Assembly: GCA_052388455.1 (NCBI GenBank)
Contig: JBQTIA010000109.1
Span: forward strand, 1 to 21,170
Direction of reading: 5' to 3'
DNA length: 21,170 nucleotides
DNA from: CAZSNH01 sp052388455
GTDB lineage: Bacteria; Pseudomonadota; Alphaproteobacteria; Rhizobiales; Hyphomicrobiaceae
Shown here: positions 15,033-21,170 of the stretch, one piece after another
Numbering within the stretch: position 1 is the first letter of the stretch
Layout of the letters: the number at the start of each line of letters is the position of its first letter
The notes under the pieces: model-generated
Database searches by the model: none
Seen by the model: the letters and a program-made list of their open reading frames with translations, nothing else
What the model was told of the DNA's origin: nothing
Translations under genes and position numbers: made by a program

Positions 15033-15776
15033 ATGAAGCTCACGATCGTCGGCTGCAGCGATGCCTTCGGCTCGGGCGGCCGATTGCAGACCAGCTATCA
15101 TGTTGCGCATGCGGGCGGCGAGTTTCTGATCGACTGCGGCGCCACGACCCTGCTCGGACTGGATCGGCTCGGTCTCGATCCCAACCGCATCCCCGCGATT
15201 TTCATCACCCACCTGCACGGCGACCATTTCGCGGGCCTGGTGTGGTGGCTGATCCACGCCAATTATGTTTCGCGACGGACGGCCACTCTCACCATCGCCG
15301 GACCGAAAGGGATCGAAGCCCGCTTCGTGACGGCGGCCGAGGCGCTGTTTCCCGGCAGCTCCACGACGGCGAGGAAATTCGAGCTGACGTTCGTCGAATA
15401 TGCGGGCGAGTGCCGGCAGCGGATCGCCGGCATCGCGGTGAGCCCGTTCGTGGTCAGCCATCCGTCAGGTGCAACGCCTTATGCGCTGCGCTTCGATGTC
15501 GACGGAAAATCGATCGCCTTTTCCGGCGACACCGAATGGGTCGAGTGCCTCGTCGACGCGGCGCGCGGCACCGATCTTTTCATTGCCGAGTGCTTCGGCT
15601 TCGACGCGGAGGCCCGCTACCACATGAACTGGCGCACCCTCGAGCGCAATCTGGAGCGGATCGCCACTCGGCGGCTGCTGCTTACCCACATGGGTCCGGA
15701 CATGCTGCGCCACCGCGGGGTCGTCACGCATCCTCGTGTCGTTCTGGCGGAGGATGGACTGGTGCTTGACGTGTGA
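15033..15776 (+). CDS. MBL-fold metallo-hydrolase (RNase Z/PhnP-like)
   Basis: 247 residues from the ATG at 15033, which has a strong Shine-Dalgarno (AGGGGAGGG) two bases upstream; the frame is open further up without one. All metal ligands of a binuclear metallo-beta-lactamase fold are visible: HLHGDH with H60, H62, D64 and H65, H143 in VSHPSG, D166 in FSGDTEW and H219 in LTHMGPDM. The N-terminus MKLTIVGCSDAFGSGGR resembles the RNase Z/PhnP branch. The long exosite arm of true tRNase Z is not evident. The substrate cannot be assigned. The next gene starts 8 bases after its stop, implying an operon. Confidence 0.88.
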   Translation: MKLTIVGCSDAFGSGGRLQTSYHVAHAGGEFLIDCGATTLLGLDRLGLDPNRIPAIFITHLHGDHFAGLVWWLIHANYVSRRTATLTIAGPKGIEARFVTAAEALFPGSSTTARKFELTFVEYAGECRQRIAGIAVSPFVVSHPSGATPYALRFDVDGKSIAFSGDTEWVECLVDAARGTDLFIAECFGFDAEARYHMNWRTLERNLERIATRRLLLTHMGPDMLRHRGVVTHPRVVLAEDGLVLDV

Positions 15777-15783
15777 GGCGCCA

Positions 15784-16428
15784 ATGGACGAGGTGCTGGA
15801 CGAGCTCATAGCCGCGGTCCGCGCCTGCCGCCGGTGCATCGACGATCCCGTCGGCCCGCCGCTGCCGCACGCCCCGCGCCCGGTGCTGCGCGCCTCCGCC
15901 GGTGCACGGCTGGCGGTTTGCGGCCAGGCCCCCGGCATCCGCGTGCATCGATCCGGCGTGCCGTTCACCGATCCCTCGGGCGTGCGGCTCCGGGCGTGGA
16001 TGGGCGTCGACGAGGCCGAGTTTTACGATACGGCCCGCGTGGCGATCCTGCCGATGGGGTTCTGCTTTCCGGGCCACGACGACAAGGGCAGCGACCGGCC
16101 GCCGCGTCGCGAGTGTGCGCCGCTCTGGCGTGATCGCATCCTCGCGCGGCTGCCGGATATCGAGCTGATGCTGCTCGTCGGCGCTCACGCGCAGCGCTGG
16201 CACCTCGCAGCGAATGCGGCCGCCTCTCTCACCGAAAAGGTCGCCGGCTGGCGGGCCGCGCTCGGGCGCGATCAGCGACCCCGGATGATCCCGTTGCCGC
16301 ATCCGTCCTGGCGCAATAACGGATGGATTGCCGCCCATCCCTGGTTCGAGGCCGAGCTGCTGCCGGTGCTGAGGCTGGAGGTGCGCCGTGTTCTGAACCC
16401 GGCCGGGCCCACGGGCAGTGGCGCTTGA
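15784..16428 (+). CDS. Uracil-DNA glycosylase superfamily protein with likely Fe-S cluster
   Basis: 214 residues from the ATG at 15784, with GAGG upstream; an in-frame start at 15736 would overlap the MBL gene by 41 bases. Motif A is GQAPG (47-51), followed by SGVPFTDPSGVRLRAWMG. The C-terminal motif is PLPHPSWRNNGW, with the catalytic-loop His in PHPSW. C15, C18, C94 and C111 have the 2+2 spacing of the [4Fe-4S] ligands of family 4 UDGs. The phrase AILPMGFCFPG...RRECAPLW matches a COG1573 subfamily I recall as widespread. It should remove uracil (or another lesion) from DNA. Only seven bases separate it from the MBL gene. Confidence 0.87.
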   Translation: MDEVLDELIAAVRACRRCIDDPVGPPLPHAPRPVLRASAGARLAVCGQAPGIRVHRSGVPFTDPSGVRLRAWMGVDEAEFYDTARVAILPMGFCFPGHDDKGSDRPPRRECAPLWRDRILARLPDIELMLLVGAHAQRWHLAANAAASLTEKVAGWRAALGRDQRPRMIPLPHPSWRNNGWIAAHPWFEAELLPVLRLEVRRVLNPAGPTGSGA

Positions 16429-16454
16429 CGGCATTGATTCCGCAGCACTAGGCT
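16425..16454 (+). promoter_or_regulatory. Candidate promoter for the Lrp/AsnC gene
   Basis: TTGACG (16425-16430, 5 of 6 matches to TTGACA) and TAGGCT (16449-16454, 3 of 6) are 18 bases apart. The pair overlaps the stop codon of the UDG gene. The start site predicted near 16461 lies about 30 bases before the GTG start used here. Confidence 0.35.
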
Positions 16455-16492
16455 TTTTTCTTCAACCTCGAACTCCGCCATCGGATTGGCGC

Positions 16493-17002
16493 GTGGAGCG
16501 GCACTTGCTCGATAACATGGACGTGAAGATCCTCGCTATTCTGCAAAGCGACTGCACCCGGCCGGTCGCCGAGATCGGCCGCGAGGTCGGGCTTTCGACG
16601 ACGCCCTGCTGGCGGCGCATCCAGCGCCTGGAAGAGGCGGGCGTCATCAAAAGGCGCGTGGCGGTGCTCGACGCCGAGCAGGTCAACGCCGGCGTCACGG
16701 TGTTCGTATCGATCAAGACCGACAAGCATTCGGTCGCCTGGCTCGACCGATTCCGCAAGGCGGTCGACGATTTCCCGGAGGTGATCGAGTTCTACCGCAT
16801 GTCCGGCGAGGTCGATTATCTGCTGCGCGTCGTGGTGCCCGACATCGGCGCCTACGACGCTTTCTACAAGAAGCTGATCGAGCGCATCGAAATCGCGAAG
16901 GTGTCGTCTGCGTTCGCCATGGAGCAGATGAAATACACCACCGCCCTGCCGCTGACCTATGCGCAGCGGCAGGCCGAGGTCCGACCGCTGCGAAAAGGCT
17001 GA
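16493..17002 (+). CDS. Lrp/AsnC family transcriptional regulator
   Basis: 169 residues from a GTG at 16493; an ATG at 16517 (MDVKILAIL) would give 161, also plausible. The longer frame back to 16418 overlaps the UDG gene and predates the predicted promoter, so it is not used. The N-terminal winged helix-turn-helix has the family pattern MDVKILAILQSD, then VAEIGREVGLSTTPCWRRIQRLEEAGVI. The C-terminal RAM/ligand domain includes FYRMSGEVDYLLRVVVPDIGAY. Such proteins sense amino acids and often regulate the neighbouring gene or themselves. Candidate targets here are itself, the downstream lipoprotein, or ilvA, but no link is proven. Confidence 0.92.
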   Translation: MERHLLDNMDVKILAILQSDCTRPVAEIGREVGLSTTPCWRRIQRLEEAGVIKRRVAVLDAEQVNAGVTVFVSIKTDKHSVAWLDRFRKAVDDFPEVIEFYRMSGEVDYLLRVVVPDIGAYDAFYKKLIERIEIAKVSSAFAMEQMKYTTALPLTYAQRQAEVRPLRKG

Positions 17003-17052
17003 CCGGCCGCGCCACCTGCGCGTTCCCGTCGCGCGGCCCGCGTGCTCATCCA

Positions 17053-17064
17053 CTGCAATTGCAG
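17053..17064. promoter_or_regulatory. Perfect 12-bp palindrome between the Lrp/AsnC and lipoprotein genes
   Basis: CTGCAATTGCAG is its own reverse complement and has an AT-rich centre in an otherwise very GC-rich gap. It is 50 bases after the Lrp/AsnC stop and 70 bases before the lipoprotein ATG, a fitting place for an operator. Lrp-type sites are palindromic with AT centres, but this is not a match to the E. coli Lrp consensus. Confidence 0.28.
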
Positions 17065-17133
17065 CCGCCGGGCCTCGCAACCGACCGGGAATCGGCTATC
17101 CGCTCGCCAAGGGAAAAGAGCGGGATATCCGAC

Positions 17134-17427
17134 ATGTCCACACTGAGGCCTACAGGGTGCTCGCTGGCTGCGGTTCTGGTGGCGATGTCGCTGGCCGCCT
17201 GTGCCGTCGACCAGCAGGACGCCAAGTCCGTCACGACCGGTTCGCTGAAGCCGCAGGCTGACTCCGGGCGGCACGGTGTGCGCAAGGGCTCGGACGAGAC
17301 GATGAAGGCGTTCTGCACGCAGCGTCACATCGATTATCAGTCTGGCAAGTCCCCTGGCGGCGCCCATTCGATCGAAAAGAAGCGGGCCGACGACCGTCTC
17401 TGCGAGGCGATCGGCCGACAAGGCTGA
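17134..17427 (+). CDS. Small lipoprotein of unknown function
   Basis: 97 residues from the ATG at 17134, chosen because it starts a lipoprotein signal: MSTLRPTGCSL, a hydrophobic core, then the lipobox LAAC with C23. The longer frame from 17059 lacks a signal at its start. The mature part is polar and contains a TGSLKP segment, then two cysteines (C61, C90) that could form a disulfide. A short region AFCTQRHIDYQSGK is the most conserved-looking part. I do not recognise the family. A bulged hairpin (17097-17105 with 17118-17127) sits just before the start and holds the purine-rich AAGGGAAAA in its loop. Confidence 0.65.
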   Translation: MSTLRPTGCSLAAVLVAMSLAACAVDQQDAKSVTTGSLKPQADSGRHGVRKGSDETMKAFCTQRHIDYQSGKSPGGAHSIEKKRADDRLCEAIGRQG

Positions 17428-17443
17428 CGGCGCAAGATTCCAC

Positions 17444-17839
17444 TCACACGATGAGCTGAATGCCGGCGAGCACGAAGCAGGTGAGCGCTGCGGCGCCGAT
17501 GACCGTGAACGTCAATCCCATACCGAGCACGCGCAGTCGGAGGACGTGCGGCGTCTTGGACAGGCCCCAGGCGTGGATGATCCGCCCGGTGACGAGGCCG
17601 ATGCCGAGCAGGTGCAGCCAGATCGACGGGGCCTTGAGGCTTTCCGCCAGCGCCATCAGCAGCAGCGCGAACGGCGCATATTCCGCGAAATTGGCGTGCA
17701 CGCGCATCCGCCGCAGCAGCTCGGCGCTGTCCCCGGCGCCGATTTCGACATGCGCTTCGCGACGCTGTCCGATGACGCGTACGCTCAGGTAGATGTAGAG
17801 GGCTGCGAGCAGGGCGGCATAGAGGGCTGTGACGGCCAT
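17444..17839 (-). CDS. MAPEG family membrane protein
   Basis: 131 residues with four hydrophobic segments (about 2-22, 52-66, 72-90 and 104-128). The signature RRMRVHANFAEYAPFALLLMALAE at about 43-66 is that of MAPEG proteins (PF01124), which include microsomal glutathione S-transferases. Bacterial members of this length are mostly uncharacterised; a glutathione-dependent detoxification role is the usual suggestion. The start at 17839 has CGGAG upstream (CGGAGATCCGTC before the ATG). The gene follows the dehydrogenase by 51 bases on the same strand, so they may be co-transcribed. It is convergent with the lipoprotein gene. Confidence 0.9.
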   Translation of the reverse strand: MAVTALYAALLAALYIYLSVRVIGQRREAHVEIGAGDSAELLRRMRVHANFAEYAPFALLLMALAESLKAPSIWLHLLGIGLVTGRIIHAWGLSKTPHVLRLRVLGMGLTFTVIGAAALTCFVLAGIQLIV

Positions 17840-17890
17840 GACGGATCTCCGGCTATATCGATACTTTGCAGTGCCGAACCTGCCCTGTGA

Positions 17891-18778
17891 TTACGGGCAC
17901 TTGTTGGCCGGGTCGAGACGGGTGATCAGCGACGACGTATCCCAACGCCTGCCACCCTTGCGCTGAACCTCGGCGTAATAGTCGTCGACGAGCTTTGTGA
18001 CCGGGAGCTGCGCGCCGTTCGCTGCGGCCTCGGCGAGGCAGATCGCCAGATCCTTGCGCATCCAGTCGACGGCAAAGCCGAAGTCGAAGGAGCGGGCGTG
18101 CATGGAACGCCATCGGTTCTCCATCTGCCAGGACTGGGCGGCGCCCTTGGAGATCGTGCCGATCACGGCGGCGACATCCAGGCCGGACTGCTCGGCAAAG
18201 TGGATCGCCTCGGAGAGGCCCTGCAGCAGGCCGGCGATGGCGATCTGGTTGACCATCTTGGTCAATTGGCCGGCGCCCGGCGGTCCGATGTGACGGACCA
18301 TCCGCGCGTAAGCGGCGATGACGGGTTCGGCGCGGGCGAAGGGCTCGGCCTCGCCGCCGCACATCACTGTCAGAACGCCGTTGATCGCGCCCGCCTGACC
18401 GCCGGATACTGGGCAATCGAGCACGTCGATGCCGCGTTTCCGGCCGGCGGCATGAAGCTCGCGCGCCACATCGGCCGAGGCGGTGGTGTGATCGACGAGG
18501 ATCGTGCCCGGCGACATGGTCTCGAAGGCGCCGCCGGGGCCGGTCACAACGCTTCTCAGATCGTCGTCGTTGCCGACGCAGGTGAAGACGAACTCGGCAC
18601 CACGAGCGGCCTCGGCCGGCGTGGGCGCTTCGCGGCCGGCGCCATGCTCGACGATCCAGGCGTCGGCCTTGGCCGCGCTGCGGTTGTAGACGGCGATCTC
18701 GTGACCGCCCTTGCGCAGCAGGTGGCCCGCCATGGGGTGGCCCATGACGCCCAGTCCGATCCATGCGACTTTCGCCAT
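17891..18778 (-). CDS. NAD(P)-dependent beta-hydroxyacid dehydrogenase (3-hydroxyisobutyrate / tartronate semialdehyde reductase type)
   Basis: 295 residues. The start is set at the ATG at 18778 (MAKVAWIGLGVMG) with GGAG upstream; the frame runs 17 codons further up without family similarity. The Rossmann motif GLGVMGHPMAG is at residues 8-18. The substrate-binding motif DCPVSGGQAGAINGVL follows at 121-136. The catalytic Lys is K174, in GPPGAGQLTKMVNQ, with N177 after it. These enzymes oxidise or reduce 3-hydroxyisobutyrate, tartronate semialdehyde or related succinic semialdehyde compounds. The N32-R33 after the second beta strand suggests NADP preference. The exact substrate is uncertain. 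It is divergent from ilvA. Confidence 0.9.
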   Translation of the reverse strand: MAKVAWIGLGVMGHPMAGHLLRKGGHEIAVYNRSAAKADAWIVEHGAGREAPTPAEAARGAEFVFTCVGNDDDLRSVVTGPGGAFETMSPGTILVDHTTASADVARELHAAGRKRGIDVLDCPVSGGQAGAINGVLTVMCGGEAEPFARAEPVIAAYARMVRHIGPPGAGQLTKMVNQIAIAGLLQGLSEAIHFAEQSGLDVAAVIGTISKGAAQSWQMENRWRSMHARSFDFGFAVDWMRKDLAICLAEAAANGAQLPVTKLVDDYYAEVQRKGGRRWDTSSLITRLDPANKCP

Positions 18779-18907
18779 GAGTATAGCTCCGCTGCTGCTG
18801 CCCCCGGTGCCTGCCGGAGTGTTGACCAAGCGGTCTCGTCGCGCGGCCTCGCCGGTCCGTCAATAGCAGCCTAGACTGCCGCAATCTTGTGAGCGGAGAG
18901 GCGGAGC
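18779..18907. promoter_or_regulatory. Divergent promoter region between the dehydrogenase and ilvA
   Basis: These 129 bases must drive both genes. TTGACC (18822-18827, plus strand) and TTGACG (18861-18856, minus strand) face each other as an inverted pair about 30 bases apart. Neither has a good -10 at the right distance, so I do not assign exact promoters. The ilvA ATG has a clear Shine-Dalgarno (GAGAGGCGGAGC). Confidence 0.3.
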
Positions 18908-20158
18908 ATGGCCAAACGACCGAAGGTGACCGGCGATGCGGCTCCCGTCACCCTCGCCGACATTCGCCGTGCCGCCGAGGTGATTGCCGGTGCCGTCATC
19001 GTCACCGATTTCGATCACAGCCGCACACTCTCGGATATGCTCGGCTGCGAGGTGTGGCTGAAGTTCGAGAACCTGCAGTTCACCGGCGCCTACAAGGAGC
19101 GCGGCGCGTTGAACAAGCTGCTGTCCCTTTCTGCGACCGAGCGGCGGGCCGGCGTCATCGCCATGTCGGCCGGCAATCATGCTCAGGGCGTCGCCTATCA
19201 TGCCCGCCGCCTCGGCATCCCGGCGGTGATCGTCATGCCGGCTGCCACACCCGCAGTTAAGGTGGAGAACACGCGCAAGCTCGGCGCCGAGGTCGTGCTC
19301 GAAGGGGCGTCGTTCGAGGCGGCGGCCGCCTTTGCGATGACCCTCGGAAAGGCTCGCCGTCTGACCTTCATCCATCCCTTCGACGACGCGGCGGTGATCG
19401 CCGGGCAGGGCACGATCGGCCTCGAGATGCTGGTGGCCGTTGCGGATTTGGACGTTCTGGTGGTGCCGATCGGCGGGGGCGGGCTGATTTCAGGCATCGG
19501 GGTCGCCGCCAAGGCGCTGCGGCCGGACCTCCGCATCATCGGCGTGCAGTCGGACCTTTTCCCGGCGATGTTCAATGCCATCAAGAGCGCGCACCTGCCG
19601 GTCGGGGGCGACACGCTGGCCGAGGGCATTGCGGTGCGCACGCCGGGTGTCCTGACGGCCGACCTCGTGCGCCGGGTGGTCGACGACATCGTGCTCGTTT
19701 CGGAAGCCGACCTCGAGCGGGCCGTTACGCTACTCATCACCATCGAAAAGACGGTGGTCGAAGGGGCGGGTGCTGCGGGGCTGGCCGCCATCCTGGCGGA
19801 TCCGTCGCGCTTCCGCGGCCGCAAGGTGGGGCTCGTGCTCTGCGGCGGCAACATCGACACGCGGCTTCTCGCCAGCGTGCTGACGCGGGAGCTGGCCCGC
19901 GAGGGCCGCCTCTCGCGGCTGACCATCGACGTGCCCGATCGCCCCGGTCAGCTTGCGCTCGTTTCAGCGGCGATCGGCGAGGCCGGCGCCAACATCGTCG
20001 AGGTCTATCACCAGCGGGTGTTCACGGATCTGCCGGCGCGTGGCACCGAGCTGAACCTGGTCATCGAGACCCGCGACCTCGCGCAGCTCGAAGCCACCGT
20101 CAAGGCCCTCGAAGCCGCCGGATTCAAAGTCGTTTCGAAGAGCGCGCGTGGGCGTTGA
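18908..20158 (+). CDS. ilvA: Threonine ammonia-lyase (threonine dehydratase), medium form with ACT domain
   Basis: 416 residues. It deaminates threonine to 2-oxobutyrate with PLP, feeding isoleucine synthesis. The PLP lysine is K63 in FENLQFTGAYKERGA. The substrate-loop SAGNHAQG follows, and the phosphate-binding GGGGL is at 189-193 in VVPIGGGGLISG. The late segment GLVLCGGNID closes the catalytic domain. The C-terminal 85 or so residues are an ACT-type regulatory domain (LTIDVPDRPGQLALVSAAIGEAGANIVEV). One ACT domain and about 400 residues mark the TIGR01127 medium form, which can be biosynthetic or catabolic, so tdcB-like use is not excluded. The gene converges on the oxygenase with 12 bases between stops. 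Confidence 0.95.
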   Translation: MAKRPKVTGDAAPVTLADIRRAAEVIAGAVIVTDFDHSRTLSDMLGCEVWLKFENLQFTGAYKERGALNKLLSLSATERRAGVIAMSAGNHAQGVAYHARRLGIPAVIVMPAATPAVKVENTRKLGAEVVLEGASFEAAAAFAMTLGKARRLTFIHPFDDAAVIAGQGTIGLEMLVAVADLDVLVVPIGGGGLISGIGVAAKALRPDLRIIGVQSDLFPAMFNAIKSAHLPVGGDTLAEGIAVRTPGVLTADLVRRVVDDIVLVSEADLERAVTLLITIEKTVVEGAGAAGLAAILADPSRFRGRKVGLVLCGGNIDTRLLASVLTRELAREGRLSRLTIDVPDRPGQLALVSAAIGEAGANIVEVYHQRVFTDLPARGTELNLVIETRDLAQLEATVKALEAAGFKVVSKSARGR

Positions 20159-20170
20159 GCGCTAACCCCC

Positions 20171-20833
20171 TTATTGCCGGATCGGGCGTTCGGGGAAGGC
20201 GAGCTGCTCGCGGGCGCGCCATTCGTCGGTGACGTAATTGATGATCACCGATTTGCGGACACCCTCGATCCGGCGTCCCTCGAAGCCGTGATAGGTGATG
20301 TCGGAGGGCACGAAAACCATCGCCGCATTCGACTGGAACGGTGAGCGGCCGATGTGCTTCTTGTCGGTATCGTAAATGTCGGTGCCGAGGTTGCGGTGGC
20401 TCTCGTCCTTCGACATGTAGAGCAGCATGGTGAACAGCTTGACGCCGAGATCGGTGTGCGGCTCCAGCCAGAAGCCGTCGATATCCTGCGCGAACTCGAC
20501 GCGAAGGTAGGAGCCGTTCAGTGGCGAGCCGAAATATTCGGTGATGCGGCTGGTGATGGCGTCGCTCTGAAAGGCGTCGTTGAAGGCCTTGCAGACCTCG
20601 AAGCGGCCCATGTTCTCGGCATCGAAATAGGTGCGCGTGTTGTTGTGCAGTTCGCGCTTTCCTGAAATTCCGTCGAGTGCGGGCGCCGGGAACGGCAGCG
20701 CGAGGATGGTGTCGGCCACGTCGGCTGGCAGGCAGCTGGTCAGGAACCAGTGCCGGTAGGGCTTTTCCGTCTGCTTCGAGCTGTCGATGCTAGCGATCAT
20801 GCTGTCGACGATGGCTTGGCTCGTAAACGCCAT
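20171..20833 (-). CDS. 2-oxoglutarate/Fe(II)-dependent oxygenase family protein
   Basis: 220 residues. The iron-binding facial triad is visible as H126-x-D128 in LEPHTDLGVKLFTML and H182 in ITYHGFEGRR. R193 in EGVRKSVIINY is the likely 2-oxoglutarate ligand. This is the double-stranded beta-helix layout of the 2OG-Fe(II) oxygenase superfamily (prolyl-hydroxylase-like). The substrate is unknown; members of this size act on small molecules, sugars or protein side chains. The N-terminal 50 residues (KPYRHWFLTSCLPADVADTI) look like the usual cap region. The ATG at 20833 is preceded by GAGAGGAACC. Nothing in the immediate neighbourhood predicts its pathway. Confidence 0.85.
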   Translation of the reverse strand: MAFTSQAIVDSMIASIDSSKQTEKPYRHWFLTSCLPADVADTILALPFPAPALDGISGKRELHNNTRTYFDAENMGRFEVCKAFNDAFQSDAITSRITEYFGSPLNGSYLRVEFAQDIDGFWLEPHTDLGVKLFTMLLYMSKDESHRNLGTDIYDTDKKHIGRSPFQSNAAMVFVPSDITYHGFEGRRIEGVRKSVIINYVTDEWRAREQLAFPERPIRQ

Positions 20834-21046
20834 GGGGGGCTGGTTCCTCTCTGCGTTGGATGCGCGAAGACGCCGGATCAGTGCCGGGCCTTCTTTCGTC
20901 TCGGTTTCTGACCCTTCGCCGACCAGAGGCAGGTGACCGGATACGCACGACTGAGGCCCGGGACTTCCGGGATCGGATGTCGACAGGCCGCTTAAAAATC
21001 AGTCCTAACCCGAGACCCGGCGCGTTGCTAGACCCCCTGGCGCCCG
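20834..21046. other. Gene-free interval upstream of the oxygenase gene
   Basis: These 213 bases precede the oxygenase start and should hold its promoter on the minus strand. An AT-richer patch at about 20992-21008 (GCTTAAAAATCAGTCCTAA) is the only departure from high GC. No convincing promoter pair, RNA gene or open frame was identified. The adjoining 124 bases are the inverted repeat. Confidence 0.4.
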
Positions 21047-21170
21047 CAGGGCAATCGCATATGGCGCGAAATGTAGGTTGGGTCGACGAAGGAGACCCAA
21101 CAAACTCGAGCGACCAAAGTTGTTGGGTCTCGTGCCTCGACCCAACCTACGTCCAAATGCGATTCCCCTG
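21047..21170. repeat. Nested inverted repeat, REP/BIME-like, running to the window end
   Basis: Two copies of a GTAGGTTGGGTC...GACCCAAC unit face each other. The left copy has inner arms at 21077-21084 and 21094-21101 around a 9-base loop. The right copy is inverted, with arms at 21122-21129 and 21139-21146, also around a 9-base loop. Outside them, CAGGGCAATCGCAT (21047-21060) is matched by the reverse complement of the last 14 bases of the window with one mismatch. The whole 124-bp block can fold into one long hairpin or two small ones. The core word resembles intergenic REP-type repeats seen in many proteobacteria. It may extend beyond the window. Confidence 0.8.

Overview
The window is GC-rich throughout, with codons ending mostly in G or C. 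The families present (YpfJ peptidase, DUF1289, TIGR02281-type retropepsins, DUF502, medium-form threonine dehydratase with ACT domain) point to a chromosomal segment of an alphaproteobacterium, probably of the order Hyphomicrobiales (Rhizobiales). This placement is an inference from gene content; no rRNA, tRNA, phage, IS element or CRISPR array was seen.

Layout. Positions 1-226 hold the end of an unidentified CDS. Positions 380-2347 carry a membrane-anchored zinc peptidase (ypfJ) convergent with a SPOR-like Ala-rich membrane protein, with a two-hairpin block between their ends. A 450-bp gap with only a weak candidate peptide ORF precedes glmU and glmS, the two enzymes that make UDP-GlcNAc. 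A TPR+SPOR exported protein and a DUF502 membrane protein follow. Positions 8614-9207 hold a small DUF433/DUF5615 toxin-antitoxin pair whose toxin gene carries a one-base frameshift.

From 9258 to 14223 everything lies on the minus strand: an orphan membrane histidine kinase, a DUF1289 zinc-ribbon-like protein, two tandem membrane-anchored retropepsin-like proteases and a phosphomannomutase/phosphoglucomutase. Positions 14358-17427 run on the plus strand: a membrane-anchored thermonuclease homologue, a tightly spaced MBL-fold hydrolase plus uracil-DNA glycosylase pair, an Lrp/AsnC regulator and a small lipoprotein. On the minus strand come a MAPEG protein and a beta-hydroxyacid dehydrogenase, the latter divergent from threonine dehydratase (ilvA). 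A minus-strand 2OG-Fe(II) oxygenase converges on ilvA.

The window ends in a nested inverted repeat of REP/BIME type that runs to the last base.

Theme. The left half is largely envelope biology: UDP-GlcNAc synthesis flanked by two SPOR-type proteins, membrane proteases and a sugar-phosphate mutase. The right half is general metabolism and DNA repair. I saw no clearly new multi-gene system. The best leads are the frameshifted toxin, the terminal nested repeat, the palindrome at the predicted glmS start site, and the MBL-UDG pair with an upstream dyad.
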